NCBI RefSeq assembly: GCF_015223065.1
Contig: NZ_JADFBY010000011.1
Coordinates: forward strand, 1-64,000
DNA from: Mucilaginibacter sp. JRF
Lineage (GTDB): Bacteria > Bacteroidota > Bacteroidia > Sphingobacteriales > Sphingobacteriaceae
Length of the DNA: 64,000 bases
Direction: 5' to 3'
Part shown: positions 54,401-63,221 of the stretch, one piece after another
How the letters are laid out: the number at the start of each line of letters is the position of its first letter
Position numbering within the stretch: the stretch's first letter is position 1
Position numbers and translations under genes: made by a program
The notes under the pieces: model-generated
What the model saw: the letters and a program-made list of their open reading frames with translations, nothing else
Told to the model about the DNA's origin: nothing
Databases searched by the model: none

Positions 54401-54731
54401 TTATACCCAGCTGCCCAGCCGAACCTTCAGGAAAACCACTCATGTGGCCAAAACAACTGAAATGGTAGATAACCGAATCGGCATAATTATAACCCCGTGC
54501 ACCTTTCAAACTCGTTTCGGGGCTTAACTGTATAAAGCCCGATGGCGCTACAGCACCGGGATAAGTACCACCCGCGCTCCCCCACCGGGTTAATACATTG
54601 CTTTTTGCCGTGCCAATAAAGGGGTTTACATATTGCAGGTAGTTATTTGCATGCTGCGCATGCGCGCTAAGGCTCATAGTCAGCAATGCGCACAGTATAA
54701 GGGTCGTGTTTGTAAATAGCCTTTTCAACAC
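51477..54731 (-). CDS. GH92 alpha-mannosidase with C-terminal CARDB-like and LamG domains
   Basis: 1084 aa, signal peptide ending AHAQ. The GH92 body (about 30-690) shows YVNPFIGTA, GAVAPSGFIQLSPET, HFSCFGHMSG, the SMTGNHAIPIIVDSYLKG segment and GLPGNDDLGSTSSWYLFSAM followed by GLYPTVPG. GH92 enzymes are Ca-dependent exo-alpha-mannosidases. A CARDB-like beta domain follows (about 700-790), then a LamG/concanavalin-type domain (about 900-1080: MMGWVYPTGSQKGLVDIITK, LYIDGALAGTT, ELDKVKIYKTPLTAAEV). Such a tail is unusual for GH92 and probably binds carbohydrate. It is the last gene of the SusCD locus, 2 bp after the acetyltransferase gene. Confidence 0.92.
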   Translation of the reverse strand: MLKRLFTNTTLILCALLTMSLSAHAQHANNYLQYVNPFIGTAKSNVLTRWGSAGGTYPGAVAPSGFIQLSPETSLKGARGYNYADSVIYHFSCFGHMSGFPEGSAGQLGIMPVAIGANLDSGNYSRKFSHKTEVASPGYYKVVFDDDGTTVEAATTPRTGIFRFAFVKGAAVQLFVADAGEAVTPLKQELHIGSRNTIMLFSEAYLTKKKVKGGWLFTFSKSSASKKVINVRLSTSAIDYAAAKQNISREQGNSGFDDIHKQTALSWQKQLSVIDVADDNEQNKTVFYTALYHSLLIPWVIDDADGRYRGGDGNIHQRSGNNQYGAFSPWDTFRTLHPLLTLLYPDKQKDVILSMLDVYRQNGHLPIESMTGNHAIPIIVDSYLKGITGFDKAEAYEAMKKSLVTGPFLQKDMAAYHQNGYVPFTHAESVTRTVEYAYDDWALTQFAKHVMADSSIWRLESGKAYNYRNLFNKDAVTFLPKNGDEFKLQPGMSGYKEGDQWVYGYFVPHNAKDLINLNGGDQLFAARLDSVLQNQVLVFDNETVFHVPYLFNQAGRPDLTQKWNRQIMLERFSNTPGGLPGNDDLGSTSSWYLFSAMGLYPTVPGRPLYSIGTPLFRSATLNLPNGRKLTINSDQQGGYVKALSINGKDWQQLIIPHELLANGCNVDFKMSAQPSQWPLDKDPKELSETQNPTDIRVSNISVSTHKVKPDQLFYIRYSLTNNGSTGLQKIVVLKDGKPYTYKNTLVEHGQIVKDSISLKLYAAKATTVNIEGFKPLNVKVTPVKLKAENALRIIGIKTTPMVSLHEDGQLSYMIQNIDGQMRTFYVPVKLNNKLILTDTVSLDEGEKKDVQHKLTSPTSGFQQVTVNGQQVRYKVYQQAMEALLLSLSPVGVKGGDIITDSSGFENNGHIISANKNNSGTFIFNEDNHVEVSNAPSLDEMGETLTMMGWVYPTGSQKGLVDIITKGDSHVLQITDQKTLTFFAGGWGRGDLTVNLPADWKDHWHHIAGVCSGKKLELYIDGALAGTTVLEESANLSNTSKWVLGQNEEFPGERIFQGELDKVKIYKTPLTAAEVNMLYRKENRR

Positions 54732-54733
54732 GC

Positions 54734-55864
54734 TTATATTTTTATGTAGATCTTCCGCTTATCTAACACATAAGCCACCAGCCAGCACAACAGCATATAA
54801 CATATCGCGAAAACCAGCGTACCGAACGAACCCGGAAATATCTGCTGAAATAATACCCGGTTGATCCACTCATAAAGACTGACACCCGGTTGTACCCAAA
54901 TGGTAATAATGATAGTAAACAGCAACTCTGACAGTAAATATATAGCCAGCGGATTACGCCCGAACGTTAAAAAGAAGTTAGTGCCCAGGTTTAAATTCTT
55001 TATTTCGATGGCATACAATAAAAAGCCTAATATGGCCATATCAATACCGATGGTTAACAGGGTAAAGGTGCTTGTCCATAATTTTTTTCCTATCGGGAAA
55101 AACTGCCCCCAAAACAAAGCCACACAAATAAACAGCGCGCCGAAAATGAATAACTTGGCCACTGCCTCGTAGTTTTTCCCTTTACGCTGAATAAAAGCAC
55201 CGGCCAGGTAACCGCCTATTACATTTACTATGGATGGTAGTGTACCCAGTAATCCTTCGGGTTCAAAAGCTACCGGACCACCTTTATCATGATACATGTG
55301 GGAATCGCCTATAAGTAGTATATCAAGCTTTGTACCTACATTATCCAGCATGGTAAACTCGGCGCCTGTAATACCAAACACCAGCAGAATAACCCAATAA
55401 GCCAACAACAGTATTACAGAAATAATGATAACCGCCCGCTGCGAAAAATAATGCACCATCAGCGCGCCGAAAAAATAGCATAAAGCTATGCGTTGCAATA
55501 CCCCCATAACACGGGTATTGGCAACCGGGTTAAATGCCCAGCCACCACCATCACGATGCATAAACGGGAACCAGTACATTAAATAACCCAACAAAAATAT
55601 GATGAGGGTACGCTTGATAACCTTACCAAAAAACACAGCATCGGTTTCGTATCTCTTTTTTGAAAAGCTCAGCGCGTTGCCTACGGCAAAAAGGAACGAT
55701 GGAAACACCAGATCCGTTGGTGTAAAGCCGAACCATTGCGCATGATCAAGCGGCGACCATACCGCCGCCCCCGAACCGGGCGCGTTAACAATGATCATAA
55801 AACAGATTGTCAGTCCGCGAAAAACATCGAGCGCGGTAAATCTTTGGCTGGTAGTAGCAGTCAT
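54734..55864 (-). CDS. Heparan-glucosaminide N-acetyltransferase-like membrane protein (DUF5009)
   Basis: 376 aa, about ten membrane helices. The start RFTALDVFRGLTICFMIIVN and TPTDLVFPSFLFAVGNALSF are the signature of the bacterial family related to lysosomal HGSNAT. The GRNPLAIYLLSELLF block near the C-terminus is also typical. HGSNAT passes an acetyl group across the membrane to a terminal glucosamine. Here it lies between GH89 (23 bp upstream) and GH92 (2 bp downstream), so it may acetylate a non-acetylated GlcN end to make it a GH89 substrate, as in the lysosome. That role is inference. Confidence 0.85.
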   Translation of the reverse strand: MTATTSQRFTALDVFRGLTICFMIIVNAPGSGAAVWSPLDHAQWFGFTPTDLVFPSFLFAVGNALSFSKKRYETDAVFFGKVIKRTLIIFLLGYLMYWFPFMHRDGGGWAFNPVANTRVMGVLQRIALCYFFGALMVHYFSQRAVIIISVILLLAYWVILLVFGITGAEFTMLDNVGTKLDILLIGDSHMYHDKGGPVAFEPEGLLGTLPSIVNVIGGYLAGAFIQRKGKNYEAVAKLFIFGALFICVALFWGQFFPIGKKLWTSTFTLLTIGIDMAILGFLLYAIEIKNLNLGTNFFLTFGRNPLAIYLLSELLFTIIITIWVQPGVSLYEWINRVLFQQIFPGSFGTLVFAICYMLLCWLVAYVLDKRKIYIKI

Positions 55865-55887
55865 TTATTTTATTTATGATTGATAGA

Positions 55888-58083
55888 TCAATAAGCCGCT
55901 TTAATAATTGAATTGTATTTGGCGTACAAGGCTTTCGCCGTTTCAACCGGATCGCCTTTCGCAACATCGGTATAAGCGTTATCGTGCTTGTTCACCCACT
56001 GCCATTCCCAGTTTTTTACGGCCTTATCAAAAGCCGCTTCATCAAAGGCCTTACCGGTGGCCATGGCCTTGCTTAATCCTGTAAAATATAACTGCCAGCG
56101 TGGTTTATAATAGCCCTTTATCAACCCCGACCATTGCCTGTTTGAGTATTCGCGCAGGCCACTTTCCTTATCGCCCCAAAGCGTTACCAGATCGCGCGCG
56201 TTAAATTCATACAGATCCTTTTCTTTAGCAGTGATGCCGTTGGCTCTTGCCTCGTTTATCCACTTGCCTAATAAAAAATCCTTGCGAGTAGCCAGCAGCG
56301 CGTCCATATCATCCATCAGTTGTAAAAAGGCGGTACTGTGGCGTTTAAACTCCTCTTTATTGTTGCTTTTATAGGCCGATACCCATTGCTGCTGTAGCGG
56401 CGTGGCATAGTTAGCCAATACCTGGCGGGTAACATCAACCACATCATACTGATAGCCATCACTTTGCTTAAGGCTGTCGGAGGCATTAATTAACAACTCC
56501 CAGGCTTGCACCAGCTTTGTGGGGTCGTAATTGAGTTTAGTTAATACCCTGTCGATAGTTTTTTGCTGAGTTGGTCGTGCTATAATAATTGATTCGGGGC
56601 CACCTTCGGTAAGGCCGCCGCTGTAAACTGAATTTAATAACAGGTTCCATGCCTTATCAGCATTAGTATTGATGGCGCCATAACGGCGTTGGGCATAATT
56701 TTTTATCCAGGCATCGGCATCAATGGGGGTATCGCGCCAAACATTTTCCAGCATCAGGGCGAATAAGGCAGGGTTTTGCTCTATCCCCTCGGGCGTAATG
56801 CCAATGCCGACCATATTCTTTGATTCAGGATCGTGCAGGGCAATAGCCGGATCGGCCGCCACATGGCGCATTCTACCAAACATACTGATGTTGCCGCCAA
56901 AATTTTGCAGCATATTCCATATCCAGGGCTTGCCATAGTAAGCATCGGTACGGTTCCATACCGGGTGCGATTCGCTGTACAGATCAAGCACGATCATGTG
57001 CTCATCGGGCACGGCATTCAGCAACGCCTTTATTTGTTGCTGCTGCCAAAACTTGCTGTTATAGTGAAACATCCAACCCTGCATAACCCATACGGCCTTT
57101 GGGTCGGCGGCGGTCATGGAGTGGAGCACCTTTTTACTCATTCCGTCCAAATAGGTCGAATCGTTAGTTGGTGGAATATTCTCATTAAAGGTATCGGCCG
57201 AGTAAAAGTGATCGGTACCAAATTCTTTGGTTTGCGCTTCTATATATTTTTTGCCGATCTGCTCAAACATGGCATCATCCGGGTCGAGTATATAAACATC
57301 AGGGAAACCGGCATCCCAATTGGTTTTTTTAACCCTGGCATTCGGGAATTTTTGTTTAAATGATGGCGGCACATGCCCGGTGAATGATGATAATACAGGC
57401 GTCATCCCGAAAGAGCGTTCACGCTCCAGTATCTGCTTTTGCAGTTGTTTGTGGCTATCCATCCAATGCTGCGGCAGCGGGCCACCCCAGGAATCAATAT
57501 TACCCATCCAAAACCATGAAAAATAAGCAGGGCCGCTAAAAAAGGCATCTAATTCTTTATCTGTAAAGCCCATTTCTTTATACACCTGTTGCCAGATAGC
57601 CTCCTCGCCTGTTATGGCCAGCGGCATGTTGATGCCGTTCAGCGCCATCCAGTCGATCTCCTTTTGCCAGCGCTCCCAATCCCACCAGGCCATGGTGTAA
57701 TTGAACGTGCAATAGTTTAAGTAGTAGCGGTACTTATAGGGTGTGGCCTTATGTATTTTGCTATTAACAACAGGCAATGTTACAGGCAGGTTCAAATTAG
57801 TACCATTCCAGCCGATATCGCTATTGCAATAATTTTTAAGATAATAATTCAATGCCGAAGCTACTGATAGGCCATTGCTACCGCGCAGCACTATTTTGTC
57901 ATCGCGGTTATCCAGCTCAAAAACATCTTTACCATCATCCTGCGGTACATCCTCAATTAAAAAAGCATTGGCTTTTCCGGGTATAACCCGTTCAATAAAT
58001 GCTTGTAGTGCCGGTTTATTTACCTGCGCATATGTTTGAAAACTAACTGTAAAAATTAATAGCGAGAGTAAGCCTTTCTTCAT
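55888..58083 (-). CDS. GH89 alpha-N-acetylglucosaminidase
   Basis: 731 aa, signal peptide ending QTYAQ. The NAGLU/GH89 catalytic region is clear: NYCTFNYTMAWWDWERWQKE, IDWMALNGINMPLAITGEEA, FSWFWMGNIDSWGGPLPQHW, and YSADTFNENIPP with the Glu that corresponds to a catalytic acid. The N-terminal alpha/beta domain (about 20-120) and the C-terminal helical domain (about 430-731) complete the three-domain family layout. It releases terminal alpha-linked GlcNAc. It follows susD by 84 bp and precedes the HGSNAT-like gene by 23 bp. Confidence 0.93.
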   Translation of the reverse strand: MKKGLLSLLIFTVSFQTYAQVNKPALQAFIERVIPGKANAFLIEDVPQDDGKDVFELDNRDDKIVLRGSNGLSVASALNYYLKNYCNSDIGWNGTNLNLPVTLPVVNSKIHKATPYKYRYYLNYCTFNYTMAWWDWERWQKEIDWMALNGINMPLAITGEEAIWQQVYKEMGFTDKELDAFFSGPAYFSWFWMGNIDSWGGPLPQHWMDSHKQLQKQILERERSFGMTPVLSSFTGHVPPSFKQKFPNARVKKTNWDAGFPDVYILDPDDAMFEQIGKKYIEAQTKEFGTDHFYSADTFNENIPPTNDSTYLDGMSKKVLHSMTAADPKAVWVMQGWMFHYNSKFWQQQQIKALLNAVPDEHMIVLDLYSESHPVWNRTDAYYGKPWIWNMLQNFGGNISMFGRMRHVAADPAIALHDPESKNMVGIGITPEGIEQNPALFALMLENVWRDTPIDADAWIKNYAQRRYGAINTNADKAWNLLLNSVYSGGLTEGGPESIIIARPTQQKTIDRVLTKLNYDPTKLVQAWELLINASDSLKQSDGYQYDVVDVTRQVLANYATPLQQQWVSAYKSNNKEEFKRHSTAFLQLMDDMDALLATRKDFLLGKWINEARANGITAKEKDLYEFNARDLVTLWGDKESGLREYSNRQWSGLIKGYYKPRWQLYFTGLSKAMATGKAFDEAAFDKAVKNWEWQWVNKHDNAYTDVAKGDPVETAKALYAKYNSIIKAAY

Positions 58084-58167
58084 CAGTATAATTTAGAGTA
58101 TGATATTTAAAAATACCGGCAGCCTGACATAAACAGGCCACCGGTATTTATTTGAGCGTTACTAAAT

Positions 58168-59646
58168 TTAGAAATTAGGATTTTGAATTAAAACACCTTT
58201 ACTCTTATCGATCTCCTCCTGCGGAATTGGATAATAGTAGTGCTTTGGTCTTATAAAAGTAACGGTTTTATTCCTGTCGATAGGCGCTTTTGATACCGCG
58301 CGGTTATAAATAGCGGCAATATCAACAATATTATCTTTGTCCCAACGCATCAGATCCTGATGGCGCTCACCCTCCCCGGCCAGTTCAACACGGCGTTCGT
58401 GTATCAGCTCGGTCATGCCTGCGCCAACTACCGGCGGCAGCGATGTTGAGGCCCGCCTGCGTACCTGATTTATTAATGCATCGCCAGCGCCTAAACCTTG
58501 TGTGCGTATCAAAGCCTCAGCAACTAAAAGATAAATATCTGCCGAGCGCATAAGCGGCACAGCATAAGTGTGATCAGGACCGCCACCATCAGCTTCGGTA
58601 TTAAACACGGCATATTTTTTAAAGCTGAACCCGGTAGATGAAAGATCGGCAGTAAAAGTGGTTAAACCGTTACCATCACCCAGATCCATCTGATCGCCAA
58701 CACTTAATAGCGTGGCTGCCTTGCGTGGGTCGTTAGCCTCAAACTCATCGGCAAGGCCCTGCAATGGCTGACTAAAACCATAACCTCCCCATGGTCGCGG
58801 AATGTAGTAAATGGTATAATCGTTCTGTATCACATTTTGCACCGCTTGCACGGCAAACAAAATCTCCTTGCTGCTTTCGTTAGCACGGGTAAAGTTATCG
58901 GCATAATTTGCGGCAAGCGCGTAATTGCTGTTGTTAACCACCTGCTGACCGGCAGCGATAGCTTCGGGGAATTTTTCCCAATACATATATAGCTTGGTCA
59001 ACAAACCCAATGCAGTACCCTTGCTTACGCGACCACGATCGGCAGCGCCATAGCTTTCGGGTAACAGATCAACAGCTTTCAGCAGATCATCCTCTATTTG
59101 CTGCCTTACCTCCTCAATGGTCGACTTGGCCTTATTAAAATTCTGATTAGTGTAATCCTCGTCAGTAATAATAGGTACATCGCCATAAATAACCATTAAA
59201 CGCCAGTAACCAAAGGCACGCATAAAATATGCCTCGCCCATACTGCGGTTTTTAACAGCTTCGCTAATGGCCGTAATTTTAGGTATGTTGATAATGCAGT
59301 TGGTTGAGCGGTTAACGGTTTCGTACTTCCATCTCCAGCTGTAACGCACCTGTGCGTTCGAGGCATCGTAAGTTAAATTTTCAATAGCCTCGTCCTCACT
59401 ATGGTCGCCCGAGCGCCAGTAATCATCAGATGCTATATCAAAAGTAGTTTCGGCATGCGATATATAATCTTCACCCTCCAGCAAGCTGTAAATACCGGTT
59501 ATGGCATTTACCGCGTCGGCCTCGTTACGGAAATAATTAGATGTATTGTATACCCCTTTCTGATCCAGATCAAGGGCTTTTTTACAGGCAGGGGCAAAAG
59601 TTATACCCATCGCCATCATCATATATAGTATATTCTTTGTTTTCAT
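58168..59646 (-). CDS. SusD/RagB-family outer-membrane lipoprotein
   Basis: 492 aa from the ATG at 59646, which gives a lipoprotein signal ending FAPAC (C21); an ATG at 59655 would overlap susC. SusD features are ALDLDQKGVYNTSNYFRNEA, the AYFMRAFGYWRLMVIYGDVP TPR block, and the C-terminal HERRVELAGEGERHQDLMRW. It binds the glycan at the cell surface for the SusC pore encoded 5 bp upstream. The GH89 and GH92 genes downstream suggest a ligand with alpha-GlcNAc and alpha-mannose ends, such as a glycoprotein or glycosaminoglycan fragment. Confidence 0.92.
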   Translation of the reverse strand: MKTKNILYMMMAMGITFAPACKKALDLDQKGVYNTSNYFRNEADAVNAITGIYSLLEGEDYISHAETTFDIASDDYWRSGDHSEDEAIENLTYDASNAQVRYSWRWKYETVNRSTNCIINIPKITAISEAVKNRSMGEAYFMRAFGYWRLMVIYGDVPIITDEDYTNQNFNKAKSTIEEVRQQIEDDLLKAVDLLPESYGAADRGRVSKGTALGLLTKLYMYWEKFPEAIAAGQQVVNNSNYALAANYADNFTRANESSKEILFAVQAVQNVIQNDYTIYYIPRPWGGYGFSQPLQGLADEFEANDPRKAATLLSVGDQMDLGDGNGLTTFTADLSSTGFSFKKYAVFNTEADGGGPDHTYAVPLMRSADIYLLVAEALIRTQGLGAGDALINQVRRRASTSLPPVVGAGMTELIHERRVELAGEGERHQDLMRWDKDNIVDIAAIYNRAVSKAPIDRNKTVTFIRPKHYYYPIPQEEIDKSKGVLIQNPNF

Positions 59647-59651
59647 GGAGA

Positions 59652-62600
59652 TCATAATTTAACTGTTGCACCAAATGTTATTGTACGTACTGCCGGGTAT
59701 TGCGCTACGTCAACACCGCGTTGTAAGTTGCCGTTGGTATATCCCAGCTCGGGCGTATAACCTTTGTAACCGGTTATCATGAACACGTTTTGCCCCGAAG
59801 CGTACAAACGCACACTGTTCAATGCCGCTTTTTGAGTCCACGATTTTGGCAGGGTGTAGCCTATGGTTACGTTTTTAAGGCTGAAATAGCTGCCGCTCTC
59901 CACAAACAAGTCGGATGTGCGATAGTTATCGTTAGCCCTGTCAAGCGACATGCGCGGGATAGTGTTACTTGTTCCGGGCCCCGTCCAGCGGCCCAATGTT
60001 TCGCTGTAAAGGTTGAACGGATATGTTGGGTCGATGCCCTGCATCCTGTCGGCATTGTACAGGCTTACACCAAATACACCGGTAAAATTGGCCGCGAGAT
60101 CAAACCCTTTGTATGATACGCTGCCTTGTAAGCCTGCCGTTACGTTAGGATTTGGATTACCCAGGTTAGCACGGTCATTACCGTCTATATGTCCGTCGCC
60201 GTTAAGATCGAGGAAGCGCACATCGCCCGGTTTTATATTTGCCTTGCGCGAATCATTAGCCAAAGCAGGGTCGCTGTCAATTTCGGCCTGGGTTTGATAT
60301 AGTCCGTTGGTTTTCCAACCGTAAAATGATGCTATAGGCTGCCCCTCGTAAGTACGTGATATCTCCTGGCTTGAACGGCCATAAACTGTTGACCCCACGT
60401 AAGTACCCGGCCCGTTTAGCGTGGTTACCTTATTTTTGATGAATGATGCATTGGCACCTATGGTATATTTAACCTCGCTGCCGCCCTGATAATTAACATC
60501 AACCTCAAAACCCTTGTTGCTCATTTCGCCAATGTTTTGGAAAGGTATGGTTACCAGGCCATAGGCACCTACTAATGATGGAGCTATCAGCATATCCTTA
60601 GTGGCTTTGTTAAAATAAGTAACTGTGGTATTCAGTTGATTATTCAGGAAACCGGCCTCTAAGCTCACATTGGTCATGGCGGTACGTTCCCAATGTATAT
60701 CGGGGTTGGCAATGGTTGTAATGGCCGAGCCGCTTACACCTGTACCGCCAAAGGCGTAACCACCATTACCATAGGTATTGTTGATGGTAATAGTACTCAG
60801 GTATTGGAACGGCGTAACGCTTTGGTTACCCAACTCGCCCCAGCCACCGGTAAGTTTCAGGTTGCTGATCCAGTTAATATCCTTAATAAACTGCTCGTTT
60901 GATAAGCGCCAGCCTAATGAGAATGCCGGGAAGTAACCCCAACGGTTATTCTCGGCAAAGCGCGATGAACCATCAGCACGGAAAGTTACCGTAGCCAGGA
61001 AGCGGCCATCGTAATCATAAAACGCCCTTGCAAAGCCCGATGCCAATGCCGATGGCGCATCGTAAGTACCGGTAGCGCTAAATAGCGATGCTCCGTTATT
61101 CAGCACACGCTGATCCGGGTCGGTATCATCAAAACCTACACGACCGGCGCCAAAGTTGCTACCCTTAAAGTTTTGGTATGATACACCGCCGGTAAATGTT
61201 AAATGGCTTTTGCCTATCTCTTTATCATAAGTTAAAAAGCCTTCGATCAATTGAGAGCTTATCTCATTTTCGCCTTGTGTAAGCGTTGAAGCATTGGTTG
61301 GCCTTGCCTGGTTAATATCATACAACTGAAAATTATAGGTACGGCCTATAGCTCCATCAAAGGCATAGTTAACGCGGAATTTTAACTCCTTAAGTATGCT
61401 AATCTCGGCAAAGGCATTGGCCAACGCACGGTACTTACGGTTATACCTGTCTGTTTGCTGTATGGTTGAATATGGATTGTTAATATCACCCAATTGGTTG
61501 GCAAACGCCTTTGATGTTCCGAATGTACCATCGGGGTTAACGGTTGGTATAGCAGGGTTAAACCTCAATGCCGAAAATATTAAACCGGTTTGCGAGTTGT
61601 TATTATCAAACCCATTATTGTTGGCAAAGGTTAGCTGCACATTTTCGCCCAGCTTTAACCATGGTTTTACCTTATGCTCGGAGTTGATACGAACGCTGTA
61701 ACGCTTAAAGTCCGACTTATCAATAATACCCTTCTCATTATAAATTGATGTAGACAGATAATAGGTTGATACATCGTTACCGCCTTGTATGTTAACATCG
61801 CCATTGGTTACATGGCCGGTGCCCATAATGGCGCGCTGCCAGTCGGTACGCTGGGTTGAGTAATATCCATCGGTCCATGGGGCTTCAATATCAACACCAT
61901 CATTGGTATAGCGCTCACGTTTCAGGGTATACAGATCGGGCGCGGTTAGCAGGCTGATGTATTTGGTTGAGTTGGAAAAGCCGCTGTAAAAATTCACCGT
62001 GGTTGATAGCTTTTGGCTGTAGGTACCTTTTTTAGTGGTAACCAATACCACACCGTTAGCAGCCCTTGTACCATAAATAGCGCTTGATGATGCATCCTTC
62101 AATATATCAACCGAGGCAATATCATTAGGGTTGATATCATTCAACGCGTCGGGGTTACTGGTGGGCACACCATCAATAACTACCAGCGGGTTGGCATCAT
62201 TAAGCGTACCGGTACCCCTTATCCTAATGCTTGGCGCAGCACCCGGCGAGCCATCGTTACGTACAATGTTTACACCGCTTGCCCTGCCTTCAAGCGCCTG
62301 GGCGGCGGTGGTTACGGGCAGGTTTTGTATATCGGCACCCTTTACATTGGCTACCGAACCTGTAAGGTCAACCTTTTTACTGGTACCGTAACCTACCACC
62401 ACTACCTCGCCCAGTGCTGATGGCAATGCGGATAAGGTTACGTTAATAGGCTGATCGCCGGTAATGGTTACCAGCTTTTTTTCGAACCCGATATAGCTGA
62501 ACTCCAGCACGCCATTTACCTGCGCGTTAATGCTGAACGCGCCGTTAACATCTGTAGTAGTAGCTACATTGCTGCCTTGCAGCCGCACCGTTACACCTAT

Positions 62601-63023
62601 GAGCGGCTGACCGATGGAATCAATAACTCGGCCTTTTACCAGTATCTGGCTGTTCGCATTTTCGGTCGTTGAAATGATGACCACATGCCCGTCAGACATT
62701 TTGTAGGATAGGTTATCATCTATCAGTTGGTTAAGTACCTGCTCAACAGTGGCATCCTTTACGTTCAGATCAACACGACCCAGTTTTTTAAGGGCGGCAT
62801 AGTTGTAAAAGAAACGGTAATCGCTTTGTTTTTGAATTTTGGTAAGTATGCTGCTTACCTCGGTTTGCTTAATGTTGAGTGTAAATTTTTGCTGCGAGTA
62901 TACGTGTGCCGAAACCTGCATACATGTCACAAAAATCAAGAGGAAAGCTGCTTTCATTAGCAAAATAACTTTTAGGCATACAGAGGCACCCCGAATGGCA
63001 AATGCCCTTCTTGTTTTTTTCAT
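59652..63023 (-). CDS. SusC-family TonB receptor with STN signalling domain
   Basis: 1123 aa. A signal peptide (cleavage near VYSQQ) is followed by an STN domain (about 47-115: FTLNIKQTEVSSILTKIQKQ, YRFFYNY), a carboxypeptidase-like beta domain (about 125-200), the SusC VVVGYGTSKK motif, plug and barrel. The STN domain contacts a FecR-type anti-sigma factor, and the next gene upstream (63222) encodes one, so transport is coupled to induction of the locus. The 198-bp gap 63024-63221 holds a stem GAGTAAG/CTTACTC (63051-63080) and a G/C-rich stem near 63110-63130. Confidence 0.93.
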   Translation of the reverse strand: MKKTRRAFAIRGASVCLKVILLMKAAFLLIFVTCMQVSAHVYSQQKFTLNIKQTEVSSILTKIQKQSDYRFFYNYAALKKLGRVDLNVKDATVEQVLNQLIDDNLSYKMSDGHVVIISTTENANSQILVKGRVIDSIGQPLIGVTVRLQGSNVATTTDVNGAFSINAQVNGVLEFSYIGFEKKLVTITGDQPINVTLSALPSALGEVVVVGYGTSKKVDLTGSVANVKGADIQNLPVTTAAQALEGRASGVNIVRNDGSPGAAPSIRIRGTGTLNDANPLVVIDGVPTSNPDALNDINPNDIASVDILKDASSSAIYGTRAANGVVLVTTKKGTYSQKLSTTVNFYSGFSNSTKYISLLTAPDLYTLKRERYTNDGVDIEAPWTDGYYSTQRTDWQRAIMGTGHVTNGDVNIQGGNDVSTYYLSTSIYNEKGIIDKSDFKRYSVRINSEHKVKPWLKLGENVQLTFANNNGFDNNNSQTGLIFSALRFNPAIPTVNPDGTFGTSKAFANQLGDINNPYSTIQQTDRYNRKYRALANAFAEISILKELKFRVNYAFDGAIGRTYNFQLYDINQARPTNASTLTQGENEISSQLIEGFLTYDKEIGKSHLTFTGGVSYQNFKGSNFGAGRVGFDDTDPDQRVLNNGASLFSATGTYDAPSALASGFARAFYDYDGRFLATVTFRADGSSRFAENNRWGYFPAFSLGWRLSNEQFIKDINWISNLKLTGGWGELGNQSVTPFQYLSTITINNTYGNGGYAFGGTGVSGSAITTIANPDIHWERTAMTNVSLEAGFLNNQLNTTVTYFNKATKDMLIAPSLVGAYGLVTIPFQNIGEMSNKGFEVDVNYQGGSEVKYTIGANASFIKNKVTTLNGPGTYVGSTVYGRSSQEISRTYEGQPIASFYGWKTNGLYQTQAEIDSDPALANDSRKANIKPGDVRFLDLNGDGHIDGNDRANLGNPNPNVTAGLQGSVSYKGFDLAANFTGVFGVSLYNADRMQGIDPTYPFNLYSETLGRWTGPGTSNTIPRMSLDRANDNYRTSDLFVESGSYFSLKNVTIGYTLPKSWTQKAALNSVRLYASGQNVFMITGYKGYTPELGYTNGNLQRGVDVAQYPAVRTITFGATVKL

Positions 63024-63221
63024 TACTTTTGTTTTGAAAATTAACGGATAGAGTAAGCGCCGTCGAAAATCGTCTTACTCTTAATTAATAAGTCCCATAT
63101 TTTTACAGGGAGGGGGTGCAACCCTTCCCTTGTTTATTATATATGCTGTACTTTTTCAGGAATCGGTTTGGTATATCTTTTTCTTCATACTTTGGTTTTT
63201 GAGTTATTAATAGTTTAGTTT

